64,000 nt of DNA from JBKECO01 sp047974745 (GCA_047974745.1 JBKECO010000006.1:16505-80504), one strand, 5' to 3'; positions 36,005 through 45,436 are shown, numbered from the stretch's first letter. The notes: generated by a model from the letters alone, not told the origin. Numbers and translations: made by a program.

Positions 36005-38083
36005 CTACGAAATCTTCAGTGTGCGCGCATTGAACGCCACAATAATCGTACTCATGGACATTAGAATTGCTCCAACGGCAGGACTTGGCATAATTCCCGC
36101 TTGATACAAGACCCCTGCTGCCAGCGGGATTGCAATCACATTATACCCAGTTGCCCAAACCAGATTCTGTATCATTTTTTTGTAAATTGCTTTTGAAAGT
36201 TTTATGATTGTAACGACATCTTTTGGGTTGCTCTTAACTAATATTACGTCTGCAGTCTCTAGAGCCACATCAGTTCCAGCTCCAATTGCGATCCCAAGAT
36301 CTGCCTTTGCCAGTGACGGAGCATCATTGATTCCATCCCCTGTCATAGCAACTGTCTTACCCTTTTTTTCGATTTCTTCAATCTTCTCTACTTTTTGCTG
36401 TGGCAGAACCTGAGCAATGACTTTGCTGATTCCTACTGCTTTACCAACATTAATAGCCACTTTTTCATTGTCACCGGTCAACATTACTGACTCAACATTC
36501 ATTTCCTTTAAAGCACTGACCGCATCTTTTGCAGACTTTCGAATCACGTCCACAAGCGCTATCATTCCAACTACCCTTCCATTAAGTATCGCAAAAATAA
36601 CGGTCTTACCTTCGGAGGTCAGTTGATCAAATTTGACTGCATCATATTCTAACGCCTGGCTCATAATATATCCCGGGCTGACCATCATGACCTTTTCACC
36701 TTCCACAATTGCGCTCAGTCCAATCCCGGGAATTGTTCTATAATCTGACACTTTTTCCGTTTGCAGATTCCATGTCTTTGCCTCTCTCACGATTCCTCTG
36801 GCTAACGGATGCTCCGAATTTTCTTCTACTGAATATGCGATTTTTAAAAGTTTTTCCTTTGTAATATCTATTTCTACTACATCAGATACACCAAATTCTC
36901 CCTCCGTCAGCGTTCCAGTCTTATCAAAAACCACAGTGTCAATTTTTCTCGCATTTTCAAAAGCAGCACGATTTCGTATCAAAAGCCCATTCTGGGCGGC
37001 AATACTTGTAGAAACTGATGTTACAAGCGGGATTGCAAGACCAAGAGCATGGGGACAGCACGTCACGATTACCGTAACCGCTCGTTGCATCACAAAATTG
37101 ATATCTCTTCCTAGCAAAGCCCAAACTATCGCAGTGATCACACCGGCACTGAGGGCTATATAAAAAAGCCATTTCGCTGCAACATCAGCAAGTCTCTGGG
37201 TATTCGATTTAGATTCTTGTGCCTCCTTTACCAGCTTGACCACTTGAGAAAGGAATGTATCTTCACCTGTTTTTTCTACTACAATTTTAAGGATCCCTTC
37301 ACCATTGATAGACCCTCCAATCACAATATCATTGGTTTTTATATTTACCGGGATGGACTCTCCCGTGATCATAGATTCATTCACTTCACTATTTCCATCG
37401 AACACATTGCCGTCAATCGGAATTTTCTCTCCTGGTTTTACGAGTACCTGATCGCCTTTATTCAGACTCTCGACGGTCACATCCTCAATTTCCCCATCTT
37501 CACCAATCAGATGCGCCTGCTGTGGCATCAGCTTAACAAGTTCATCCAGTGATTTGGATGCTCCCATGACTGACTTCATCTCGATCCAGTGACCAAGAAG
37601 CATAATGTCGATTAGTGTAGCGAGCTCCCAGAAAAAATCACTGCCCTTTAAAATGAACACAGTTAGCGAGCTGTATATATATGCAACCGAAATTGCAAAT
37701 GCGATCAATGTCATCATCGCAGGCGATTTCTGTTTCAATTCCTCTTTTGCTCCCTTGACAAAAGGTCTTCCTCCATACAAAAACAGAAATGTCGAAATCA
37801 CGAATAGGATCAGGGAATCACCAGTGAATCCCCAGTCTATATGAAGGAAACTCTGCATCATTGGAGAAAGGAACAGCACCGGCACTGTTGCAATCAATGA
37901 TATGAAAAACCGCTTTTTAAAGTCTTCGACCATCATCGCATGATGATCCATATGCCCGCCTGATGCAACAGAACTCATATCCATCTTCATCCCTGAATTC
38001 ATGGAATCACTGTCCATATGCATTCCGGAATTCATAGGCTTCTGATTCTTTTCATCCTGCTTAATGTGAGAATGAGTCTTCAA
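36005..38083 (-). CDS. CopB-type copper/silver P1B-ATPase
   Basis: A heavy-metal exporting ATPase of 692 residues from a probable TTG start (AGGTG 7 bases upstream); a GTG at 38092 is the alternative. The N-terminus is a Met/His-rich tail (NSGMHMDSDSMNSG, GGHMDHHAMM) instead of an HMA domain. The membrane motif is CPH (TCCPHALGLAIP), which marks the P1B-3 (CopB) class. The phosphorylation site DKTGT and the hinge GDGINDAP are intact. No CopY or CsoR gene and no cop box were found beside it. It is convergent with the AraC gene. Confidence 0.94.
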   Translation of the reverse strand: MKTHSHIKQDEKNQKPMNSGMHMDSDSMNSGMKMDMSSVASGGHMDHHAMMVEDFKKRFFISLIATVPVLFLSPMMQSFLHIDWGFTGDSLILFVISTFLFLYGGRPFVKGAKEELKQKSPAMMTLIAFAISVAYIYSSLTVFILKGSDFFWELATLIDIMLLGHWIEMKSVMGASKSLDELVKLMPQQAHLIGEDGEIEDVTVESLNKGDQVLVKPGEKIPIDGNVFDGNSEVNESMITGESIPVNIKTNDIVIGGSINGEGILKIVVEKTGEDTFLSQVVKLVKEAQESKSNTQRLADVAAKWLFYIALSAGVITAIVWALLGRDINFVMQRAVTVIVTCCPHALGLAIPLVTSVSTSIAAQNGLLIRNRAAFENARKIDTVVFDKTGTLTEGEFGVSDVVEIDITKEKLLKIAYSVEENSEHPLARGIVREAKTWNLQTEKVSDYRTIPGIGLSAIVEGEKVMMVSPGYIMSQALEYDAVKFDQLTSEGKTVIFAILNGRVVGMIALVDVIRKSAKDAVSALKEMNVESVMLTGDNEKVAINVGKAVGISKVIAQVLPQQKVEKIEEIEKKGKTVAMTGDGINDAPSLAKADLGIAIGAGTDVALETADVILVKSNPKDVVTIIKLSKAIYKKMIQNLVWATGYNVIAIPLAAGVLYQAGIMPSPAVGAILMSMSTIIVAFNARTLKIS

Positions 38084-38242
38084 TAGAAGCACCTACTTTC
38101 TTAGTAGTTTGAAGTGATAGTTATGTATATTTTCATTGTATTCCGCCCTGCATAATATTGCAATAATATAATCTTAATATCCTATGTAATTTTGATAAGC
38201 CAGACTCCATGTGATTCCGTCACAGAAGGACTGACAACTTTT

Positions 38243-38320
38243 TGATATAATCTGCTCATTCATTGAGAACTATAACATGAACTATAACAAACAATGAGAA
38301 ATAGAGCTTGTAGTATAACA
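38243..38320 (+). promoter_or_regulatory. Extended -10 promoter with repeated downstream sites
   Basis: TGATATAAT (38243-38251) is an extended -10 element. Just downstream, GAACTATAACA occurs twice (38267-38277 and 38279-38289), with a shorter AGTATAACA at 38312-38320, and CATTG/CAATG flank the pair. This arrangement suggests an operator controlling the Fe-S/permease operon. Confidence 0.45.
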
Positions 38321-38348
38321 ATGAAAGGTATAGAGGGAGGATTTATAA

Positions 38349-38513
38349 ATGATACTAAAACTAGTTGTTGGTGCAGTCATTGGTGGATTTTTAGGATATC
38401 TTTATCACAAAAAAGTAGGGTGTAAAACCGGCACCTGTCCAATTACATCCAGTCGGAATGGCTCTACACTCTATGGTGTGATCCTTGGACTGCTGATTAG
38501 TAGTACGTTCTAA
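38349..38513 (+). CDS. DUF6132-like small membrane protein
   Basis: A 54-residue protein with two hydrophobic helices (KLVVGAVIGGFLGYLYH and LYGVILGLLISSTF) around a short loop GCKTGTCPITSSRNG. The Cys-x4-Cys-Pro-Ile-Thr loop is the pattern I associate with DUF6132, a family of unknown function often found near thiol-redox or rhodanese genes. GGGAGG lies 8 bases before ATG. It is the first gene of a four-gene operon. Confidence 0.75.
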   Translation: MILKLVVGAVIGGFLGYLYHKKVGCKTGTCPITSSRNGSTLYGVILGLLISSTF

Positions 38514-38530
38514 AATGTAAGGGGTGAAGA

Positions 38531-39088
38531 ATGCGTAATCATAAATATTTATTTGTAATCACAATCTCATTCTTTTTATTGGGATTTATAAATATACACT
38601 TTTCCTTATTGGGTATTGTCTGCATAGCAGTACCTATTGTATTATTACTAAAAGATCGAAAAAAAACATGGTGCCAGGGCTATTGTCCCAGAGCCAGTTT
38701 TTTTACCACATGTGGAAAAACAAAAAAATGGTCGGCCAGAAGCACACCACAATTTTTTATTAAAGGAAATATGAAATGGATCATGCTCACTTATTTTGGC
38801 ATGAGTCTTATTTTTATTTTCATGTCGACACTTGGCGTTGCAAGGGGAATGAGATTACCAATGGATTATCTGCGTTTTCTAATACTGATACCCCTTCCTT
38901 TTGAAATGCCACAACTATTTGAATTCACAAGTTTAGCTCCCTGGCTGACACATCTGTCTTATCGTATATATTCGATGATGATGACCACCACAGCCCTGGG
39001 CATGATTCTCGCAATGGTCTACAGACCCAGAACATGGTGTACGATCTGTCCGATTTCGACTATTTCTGATGTCATATTAAAAAAATAA
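38531..39088 (+). CDS. 4Fe-4S-type membrane protein
   Basis: A 185-residue membrane protein with about four hydrophobic helices and two short cysteine motifs: TWCQGYCPRASFF near residue 47 and TWCTICPIST near residue 170. The C-x2/3-C-P arrangement resembles NapH/FixG-type ferredoxin-like membrane proteins, but each motif has only two cysteines, so a cluster would have to be shared between motifs. Possibly it passes electrons or handles thiols for the adjacent permease pair. Function not established. Confidence 0.7.
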   Translation: MRNHKYLFVITISFFLLGFINIHFSLLGIVCIAVPIVLLLKDRKKTWCQGYCPRASFFTTCGKTKKWSARSTPQFFIKGNMKWIMLTYFGMSLIFIFMSTLGVARGMRLPMDYLRFLILIPLPFEMPQLFEFTSLAPWLTHLSYRIYSMMMTTTALGMILAMVYRPRTWCTICPISTISDVILKK

Positions 39089-39099
39089 GGAGTTACTCC

Positions 39100-39582
39100 A
39101 TGAATACCTATATTTTCTACGGACTTGCCATCACTCTCTTAGTTCTCTCTTTCGTCAAAGATAAGAAAAAGACAAAAATGGCATTAAAGAAAGCATGGAA
39201 GGCATTTGAAAATATTCTGCCTGAGTTTTTGGTCGTTATTATTTTGGTTGGTTTTTCACTTGCAGTTCTAAATCCTGAAACAGTCTCACAAATGATAGGA
39301 GATGAATCTGGCTGGTTTGGTGTCATTCTTGCAGGAATTATCGGGTCTGTAACTTTGATTCCCGGATTCGTAGCCTTCCCAACTGCTGCGATCCTGCTGC
39401 AAAACGGAGCTGGCTACATGCAAATTGCAGCATTTGTCTCTACGCTTATGATGGTCGGCATTGTTACACTTCCAGTCGAAATCAAGTATTTTGGAAAAAA
39501 AATCTCTATTATGCGTAATATACTGGCATTTTTCTTTTCTTTTATCGTTGCAGTCATAATGGGAATGGTGGTGGCTTTATGA
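39100..39582 (+). CDS. Half-size permease, first half (ArsP/DUF318-like)
   Basis: A 160-residue membrane protein with four to five helices. The block GVILAGIIGSVTLIPGFVAF followed by PTAAILLQNGAGYMQ matches the repeated core of the predicted-permease (ArsP_1) family, which is normally about 300 residues long with two such halves. The next gene overlaps by 4 bases (ATGA) and supplies the second half, so a heterodimer is likely. Substrate unknown. Confidence 0.75.
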   Translation: MNTYIFYGLAITLLVLSFVKDKKKTKMALKKAWKAFENILPEFLVVIILVGFSLAVLNPETVSQMIGDESGWFGVILAGIIGSVTLIPGFVAFPTAAILLQNGAGYMQIAAFVSTLMMVGIVTLPVEIKYFGKKISIMRNILAFFFSFIVAVIMGMVVAL

Positions 39583-40115
39583 AAAAAATAATCAGACGAT
39601 ACCGTGGGTTTCTATTTGTTCTTGCAGCGCTGACCTTCCTTATCCTTTTTCAAAGAGATCTAGGACTGAAAACACTTCGTATTACAGGAAACTCAGTAAA
39701 AGAAATGTTATTTGTAATTCCACCGGTATTTCTGTTACTTGGCCTTTTGGATGTCTGGGTACCCAGAGAAACCATGATCAGATATATGGGTGAAGGCTCT
39801 GGTATAAAAGGTGTTTTTCTTGCAATATTTCTCGGTTCTGCAGCTGCAGGACCATTATACGGAGCATTTCCCATCGCAGCTGTATTTATGAAAAAAGGTG
39901 TTAAATTCATGAATATATTAATCTTCATCGGTGCCTGGTCAACGACAAAGATTCCTATGTTCCTTTTTGAAATAGCATCACTCGGCAGCACGTTTGCCAT
40001 TACACGCCTTATCATTGATCTGCCAGGGATAATCCTCATTGCTTTTCTCTTATCAAAAATGGTATCCAAAGATGAGATCCAGGCTCTTTATGATAATGCC
40101 GCAAAACTAGATTGA
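39579..40115 (+). CDS. Half-size permease, second half (ArsP/DUF318-like)
   Basis: A 178-residue membrane protein whose core GVFLAIFLGSAAAGPLYGAF then PIAAVFMKKGVKFMN mirrors the block in the preceding gene, so the two are paralogous halves of one transporter. It ends with a short cytoplasmic tail (SKDEIQALYDNAAKLD). Start and upstream stop overlap, implying translational coupling. It is convergent with thioredoxin across a shared terminator. Confidence 0.75.
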   Translation: MKKIIRRYRGFLFVLAALTFLILFQRDLGLKTLRITGNSVKEMLFVIPPVFLLLGLLDVWVPRETMIRYMGEGSGIKGVFLAIFLGSAAAGPLYGAFPIAAVFMKKGVKFMNILIFIGAWSTTKIPMFLFEIASLGSTFAITRLIIDLPGIILIAFLLSKMVSKDEIQALYDNAAKLD

Positions 40116-40125
40116 ACGGAAAAAA

Positions 40126-40163
40126 AAGACCATCACGACAACGTGATGGTCTTATCTTTTTTC
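40126..40163 (+). terminator. Bidirectional terminator between permease and thioredoxin
   Basis: A perfect 12-bp stem (40126-40137 with 40142-40153) with loop ACAA, an A-tract on the left and ATCTTTTTTC on the right, so it can stop transcription from both sides. It abuts the thioredoxin stop codon. Confidence 0.9.
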
Positions 40164-40475
40164 TTATTTCAACATATCCATAATTGCAGCTTTTGGTTTC
40201 ACTCCAACAGATGTGTGAGCCACTTTTCCATCTTTGATTACAACCAAAGTAGGAATGCTCATAACATTGAATTTCTGTGCAAGATCAGGTTCCTCATCTA
40301 CATTAACTTTTCCAACCTTCACAGTTTCTCCGGTCTCTGCTGCAATCTCTTCAATGATTGGTCCTACCATTCGGCAAGGTCCGCACCAAGCAGCCCAAAA
40401 ATCAATGAGTACTGGTTTGTCTGATTGCATTACTTCACTTTCAAAATTATATTTTGTTATTTTTAAAACTCCCAT
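40164..40475 (-). CDS. trxA: Thioredoxin
   Basis: A 103-residue disulfide reductase with the active site WCGPC (C31, C34) in FWAAWCGPCRMVGP and the cis-proline block MSIPTLVVI. I chose the ATG giving MGVLKITKYN because AAGGAAAGG lies 9 bases upstream and the length is then canonical. No thioredoxin reductase is nearby. Its position opposite the Fe-S/permease operon may reflect a shared redox theme. Confidence 0.95.
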   Translation of the reverse strand: MGVLKITKYNFESEVMQSDKPVLIDFWAAWCGPCRMVGPIIEEIAAETGETVKVGKVNVDEEPDLAQKFNVMSIPTLVVIKDGKVAHTSVGVKPKAAIMDMLK

Positions 40476-40586
40476 TTGTTTCATCCTTTCCTTATGCATA
40501 TTAGAAAAACATTCTATTTATTCTCTAATACTATCTGCGACTATACTATCATACTTCAAATTGATGTTCCGTGACTAACTCACAAG

Positions 40587-41870
40587 TCAAAAGGTATCCA
40601 TACCTGGATAAAAAGCACTTGCTCCCAGTTTTTCTTCAATTCGGAGCAGCCGGTTATACTTTGCCACACGTTCGCTTCTACTTGGAGCACCTGTCTTGAT
40701 CTGACCTGTATTTAATGCAACTGCAAGATCAGAAATCGTTGTATCCTCAGTCTCTCCGGAACGATGAGATGAGATTGCAGTATATCCCGCTTTGTGAGCC
40801 ATTTTGATTGCTTCGAGTGTCTCTGATACAGAGCCGATCTGATTGAGTTTTATCAGTATCGAATTTGCACAGCCCATGTTGATTCCTTTTTCCAGACGTT
40901 CGGTATTGGTTACGAATAAGTCATCTCCAACAAGTTGGATCTTATCACCCAGTTCCTCTGTCAGGAGCTTCCAGCCATCCCAGTCTTCTTCATCCAGACC
41001 ATCCTCGATGGATGCGATCGGATATTTTTCGCAGAGCTTCTTCCAATGCTCCACAAGTTCTGCTGATGTATATTTCAGGCCACTCTTTGGCAGAAGGTAT
41101 TCACCTGTTGTTCCTGTCTTCCATTCACTTGATGCTGCATCCATTGCCAGAACAAAATCTTTGCCAGGCTCAAAACCTGATTTTGTGATGGCATCAACAA
41201 TGATATCCAGTGTTTCTTCATCACTTCCAAGATCAGGCGCAAATCCGCCTTCGTCTCCAACTGCTGTTGCAAGTCCTCTTGATTTTAATATTGCTGCAAG
41301 TGCATGATATACTTCCGTACACCAGCGAAGTCCTTCCCGAAAAGATTCTGCTCCAACAGGCATGATCATAAATTCCTGAACATCCACTGTATTTGCTGCA
41401 TGTGCACCACCATTGAGAATATTCATCATTGGTACCGGCAGTCGATTCGCATTGACGCCTCCCAAAAAAGCATATAACGGGATATTCAGTGAGATCGATG
41501 CTGCTCTGGCCGCTGCGATCGATACGGCAAGAATTGCATTAGCTCCCAGATTTGATTTGTCTTTTGTTCCGTCTGCACCAATCATAGCCTTGTCGATTCC
41601 ATACGTATCAGATGCATTCATCCCGACCAGCACATCACTGATCGTTGTATTAATATTGTTTACTGCTTTTAATACACCTTTTCCACCATATCTGCTCTTA
41701 TCATTGTCGCGTAGCTCCAACGCTTCAAACTCTCCGGTAGATGCTCCGCTTGGAGCAGCGCCGCTTCCAATTGATCCATCAGCCAGAAACACCTCCGCTT
41801 CCACCGTAGGATTCCCTCTGGAATCAACGATTTCACGTCCTGTAACTTTTATAATTTGTAGCTTATTCAT
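40587..41870 (-). CDS. eno: Enolase
   Basis: Glycolytic 2-phosphoglycerate dehydratase, 427 residues from ATG (MNKLQIIKVTGREIVDSRG) with AAAGGAAGAG upstream. Signature ILIKLNQIGSVSETLEA and the phosphate-binding SHRSGETEDTTI are present, as is GDDLFVTN with a metal-binding Asp. It is not clustered with other glycolytic genes here; a small membrane protein gene precedes it on the same strand. Confidence 0.98.
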   Translation of the reverse strand: MNKLQIIKVTGREIVDSRGNPTVEAEVFLADGSIGSGAAPSGASTGEFEALELRDNDKSRYGGKGVLKAVNNINTTISDVLVGMNASDTYGIDKAMIGADGTKDKSNLGANAILAVSIAAARAASISLNIPLYAFLGGVNANRLPVPMMNILNGGAHAANTVDVQEFMIMPVGAESFREGLRWCTEVYHALAAILKSRGLATAVGDEGGFAPDLGSDEETLDIIVDAITKSGFEPGKDFVLAMDAASSEWKTGTTGEYLLPKSGLKYTSAELVEHWKKLCEKYPIASIEDGLDEEDWDGWKLLTEELGDKIQLVGDDLFVTNTERLEKGINMGCANSILIKLNQIGSVSETLEAIKMAHKAGYTAISSHRSGETEDTTISDLAVALNTGQIKTGAPSRSERVAKYNRLLRIEEKLGASAFYPGMDTF

Positions 41871-41938
41871 ATACTCTTCCTTTCTCTGACCATTGTCAGT
41901 ATTCATATATTGTGTTCAGAATCCATTGTTTCGATACC

Positions 41939-42238
41939 TCAATATTTTTTTCTAAGTGCTCTTCTCATGATGAGAAGAACGAATATAAGCTGTATAAAAA
42001 AAATAGTGAGTACAAGAATAACGCCAAATACTTTCATTCGAAAAATCCTTTCCTCTTCCCTGACATCTTCAGAGACTGCGGCTGTATCACCGTTCAAAAG
42101 TTGTTCTGAAGAGGATGACATCACAGCTGCTTGCACTGGCTCTTGCTTTGGAACGAGAATGCCCAAAGAAAACAGAGCAAATAGCATGACGGTGAAAAAG
42201 ATCTTCTTACTTTCGTTCGTAAATGAATTTCTTTTCAT
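41939..42238 (-). CDS. Small secreted or membrane-anchored protein of unknown function
   Basis: A 99-residue protein with an N-terminal signal-like helix (FFTVMLFALFSLGILV, cleavage possible after PVQAA), a Ser/Glu-rich extracytoplasmic stretch and a C-terminal transmembrane helix (VFGVILVLTIFFIQLIFVLL) followed by a basic tail RRALRKKY. I do not recognise a family. It lies 68 bases upstream of enolase and could be cotranscribed. Confidence 0.55.
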   Translation of the reverse strand: MKRNSFTNESKKIFFTVMLFALFSLGILVPKQEPVQAAVMSSSSEQLLNGDTAAVSEDVREEERIFRMKVFGVILVLTIFFIQLIFVLLIMRRALRKKY

Positions 42239-42374
42239 ATAGATTACTCCCTTAATTCTCTTCTATTCTATCAAATATAATCCCATTTGAAAATCTTTTT
42301 TGACCAATTTTATATATTTCTTATTATTTTACTATGAAAAGAGAGAAAAGGCAGCGACTATGACAAAAAGTTGT

Positions 42375-42400
42375 CAAAAAAAGGAGCCCGAAGGCTCCTT
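42375..42400 (-). terminator. Terminator of the GtrA/GH3 operon
   Basis: On the minus strand AAGGAGCC-TTCG-GGCTCCTT is followed by TTTTTG, just 7 bases after the GtrA-like stop codon. Confidence 0.92.
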
Positions 42401-42407
42401 CTTATTT

Positions 42408-43004
42408 CTATTTTTCTCTAAAAATTATCTTCATGATCGGGAAGAAAACCCAGAAGGATATCACACTATTGATAAGCATTGTCACAATATCAGCAACTGC
42501 TGTTCCAGTACCACTGCCCATCAGTTCGATCATTGCTGTGTAGATCGGCACCTTGTATAGTCCCTGAAGTGCGGCAGCGCCAATGGAGATGATGACCCAG
42601 GCGATAAAATACCACATTGCTGCTTTTGCAACTGATGTATTTGACTTAAAGGTCACCTTCCTCTGCAGGAAAAAATTGATGATCTGTGCAATGAGAAGTG
42701 TAATTTCCACTGCAAGGAAGTATGCAAGACCACCTCCACCGCCAGTGGCAATCGTTCCAGATGCATAATCAAAAACATAATATGCACTTCCATCCAGATT
42801 GTTTCCGATTGGAATTGCCTGAAAATTCGTGTCCACCAGAGTTGTAAATCCAAACAGCCACTTGATGAATGGCATGAGGATCATCTGCAGGACCGTAACA
42901 CCATTGCTGATAATAAAAAACACCAGAAACTGGGCGATATTTGGAAATTTTGTTTTAAATCGTACCCAGATATTTCCAGACGAGGAATTCTTTGATTTAT
43001 CCAT
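42408..43004 (-). CDS. GtrA-like membrane protein
   Basis: A 198-residue membrane protein with four hydrophobic segments; NFFLQRKVTFKS in its centre is the GtrA family hallmark. GtrA proteins are thought to flip or handle polyprenyl-phosphate-linked sugars in cell-surface glycosylation. It differs from short (about 130-residue) GtrA proteins by an insertion between helices 2 and 3 (about 50-85, including a Gly-rich GGGGG). It is the last gene of an operon with two GH3 glycosidases, 8 bases after the previous stop. Confidence 0.78.
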   Translation of the reverse strand: MDKSKNSSSGNIWVRFKTKFPNIAQFLVFFIISNGVTVLQMILMPFIKWLFGFTTLVDTNFQAIPIGNNLDGSAYYVFDYASGTIATGGGGGLAYFLAVEITLLIAQIINFFLQRKVTFKSNTSVAKAAMWYFIAWVIISIGAAALQGLYKVPIYTAMIELMGSGTGTAVADIVTMLINSVISFWVFFPIMKIIFREK

Positions 43005-43012
43005 TTTGTCAC

Positions 43013-45409
43013 CTACTTCTTTCTGTTGTTGAAGAATCCTTTGATAAGACGCCCCAGACCTGTAAAAAAGTGACCATTGACCATATGTAAAATTGCATAT
43101 GACATTTCCATCGAGACAGCACCGCCAGTCATTTTGGCCAAACCGCGAAATGGCATATTATATATGAACAGCACATTCAGATTTGGTTCCCCCTTTTTCA
43201 TACTGGCTACCTTTATACGTGTCAGGATTTTATAAATCAGCCTCGCCAGAATACTTTTTGCATAATACATTTGACAGAAGGTATCGTTGATACCTAAAAG
43301 GTCATTTTTATCCCAATTCTTATTCGGTACTTTCCTGCCATAGAGCCCCTCGAATTCATCATCAGGAATTCGGAGAATATTCCCATCTCGGTAGGCAGGA
43401 TAGTGCATCTTTGACATTTCCTCTGGTATTTTACTTCCATCGATCCAAATTGTTTGTATCAGCAGGATATCTGCACTGCTCGTACCTGCCATGATCTGGT
43501 ATTCCCCTTCTTCTGTCTCCCAGGAATTTGATATCGTATTATAGTAACGAAATGCTTTGTCATCAAGAGGTATCTCTACCTGCTGACTCTCACCTGATTT
43601 CAAGAAGAGCTTCTGGAATCCCTTCAGTTCTTTACTTGGTCTTAATAAGTCTGATTCTAATTTTGATATATAGATTTGTACAATTTCAAATGCGTCATAA
43701 TCTCCAGTGTTTTTGACCTGTAGTCGGACGATATTGTCTCGCACGTTCATATCGCTGTATTCAAATTTTGTGTAGCTCAAACCATATCCAAAAGGATATT
43801 TTACAGCAATCTTATGTGTATCAAAGTGACGGTAACCAACATAAATCCCTTCTCTGTATTCTGATGTTTTTTCAAGACCAGGATAATAGGGTGCAGAGGG
43901 TGTATCTTCATATCTTAGAGGATAGCTTTCATTTAGTTTTCCGCCGGGGCTCACTTTTCCTGTTACTACATCAAAAATTCCAGAAGCTCCTGCCTGTCCG
44001 CACAGATAAGCATGAAGCACGGCTTTTGCATCCACATCCCATGCCATTTCAACAGAAGCTCCTGCGGATAGAATGACTACGATCTGAGGATTTACTTTTT
44101 TCAATGCAAGCAAAAGATCTGTTTGATTCTTGGCCAGTTCCATGTGGTCTCTGTCCATACCCTCTGATTCTGACAGTTCGTCAAGCCCAAGGTATAAAAG
44201 TACTACCTCCGCATTCTTCCCCAGCCCACATGCTTCTTCGATCAGATTTGAGTCAGGCTGACCATTTCTGTGAAAACCCTTTGCATAGCCAATCGATTCC
44301 AGTTCTTGTGGTATCACATCAAGTGGACTTTCCAGCTTTGTTGGATTCACTACACTCGATCCTGCCCCCTGGTATCTTGGTTTTTGGGCAAAATCACCGA
44401 TCATAGCGACTTTCGTACCCTTCTCCAGCGGGAGAATCCCTTCTTCGTTTTTTAGAAGCACTGCACTCTGGGCTGCTGCCTTTCTGGCTACTGCATGATG
44501 TTTTTCAATATTGAATTCACGATCTTTTTTATCCTTTAAGTTTTCAGCCAGCTCAAATACAACTGACAGAAGTTCATCTACTCTTTTATCTAAAAGTTCC
44601 AGACTTAATTTTCCATTTTGTACAGCTGACACGATCTCACGTATCCCGTCTTTTCCTGTAGTTGGCATTTCAAGATGGCTGCCGTTCGCAACTCCATCTG
44701 TATGACTGTTGCTGCCGCCCCAGTCAGAAACTACAAATCCTTCAAAGCCCCATTCCTTTACCAAAATATCCTGTAAGAGCTGGCTACTCTCATTTGCATA
44801 GATTCCATTGATCTTATTATAGGATGTCATAATTGACTTCGCTCTGCCTTCTTTCACAGCGATTTCAAATCCTGTTGTATAAAGTTCTCGAAACGTACGC
44901 TCATCCACAATAGAATCATTTGCCATACGCCTCAATTCCTGAGAATTAGCAGCAAAATGCTTTGGACACGCTGCTACGCCCTGACTTTGAATCCCTTTAA
45001 TATATCCTGCTGCCATTTTTCCGGCAAGATATGGATCTTCACTAAAATATTCAAAGTTCCTGCCGCAAAGTGGATTCCTTTTTATATTAAGCCCTGGTCC
45101 AAGGATCACATGCACATCAAGTGATGCTGCCTCGATACCAAGACAGGATCCAATTTCTTCTCCTAGCGCAGGATCCCAGCTATTAGCTATGGTTGCTGCC
45201 GTCGGAAAACATGTGGCGGGTACGCTTGCATTCAGGCCAAGATGATCCGATTCTCCAGCCTGCTTTCTTAATCCATGTGGACCATCCGATAGGGTAATGG
45301 AGGGAATCTCTAGTCTTTCTATATCCATGGTCTGCCAGAAATCCTTACCTGACATCAGACTTGCTTTTTCTTCCAAACTCATAGTATCGATGAGTGATTG
45401 ATATTTCAT
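43013..45409 (-). CDS. GH3 beta-glucosidase-type glycosidase
   Basis: A 798-residue enzyme in standard order: TIM barrel with CPKHFAANSQE (148-158) and nucleophile D229 in FVVSDWGGSN, alpha/beta sandwich, fibronectin III-like domain, and a long helical C-terminal extension (about 690-798) ending in basic residues FFNNRKK. No signal peptide. It lies in one operon with the permuted membrane GH3 upstream and the GtrA-like protein downstream. The C-terminal helices are amphipathic and could associate with membrane, but that is inference. Confidence 0.92.
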   Translation of the reverse strand: MKYQSLIDTMSLEEKASLMSGKDFWQTMDIERLEIPSITLSDGPHGLRKQAGESDHLGLNASVPATCFPTAATIANSWDPALGEEIGSCLGIEAASLDVHVILGPGLNIKRNPLCGRNFEYFSEDPYLAGKMAAGYIKGIQSQGVAACPKHFAANSQELRRMANDSIVDERTFRELYTTGFEIAVKEGRAKSIMTSYNKINGIYANESSQLLQDILVKEWGFEGFVVSDWGGSNSHTDGVANGSHLEMPTTGKDGIREIVSAVQNGKLSLELLDKRVDELLSVVFELAENLKDKKDREFNIEKHHAVARKAAAQSAVLLKNEEGILPLEKGTKVAMIGDFAQKPRYQGAGSSVVNPTKLESPLDVIPQELESIGYAKGFHRNGQPDSNLIEEACGLGKNAEVVLLYLGLDELSESEGMDRDHMELAKNQTDLLLALKKVNPQIVVILSAGASVEMAWDVDAKAVLHAYLCGQAGASGIFDVVTGKVSPGGKLNESYPLRYEDTPSAPYYPGLEKTSEYREGIYVGYRHFDTHKIAVKYPFGYGLSYTKFEYSDMNVRDNIVRLQVKNTGDYDAFEIVQIYISKLESDLLRPSKELKGFQKLFLKSGESQQVEIPLDDKAFRYYNTISNSWETEEGEYQIMAGTSSADILLIQTIWIDGSKIPEEMSKMHYPAYRDGNILRIPDDEFEGLYGRKVPNKNWDKNDLLGINDTFCQMYYAKSILARLIYKILTRIKVASMKKGEPNLNVLFIYNMPFRGLAKMTGGAVSMEMSYAILHMVNGHFFTGLGRLIKGFFNNRKK

Positions 45410-45436
45410 GTGTTTTCCTCCAGGTGTTTTGAATAG

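Noticed and set aside
38084..38348. CopY-type cop box upstream of the copper ATPase
   Set aside because: No TACAnnTGTA motif is present in the gap.
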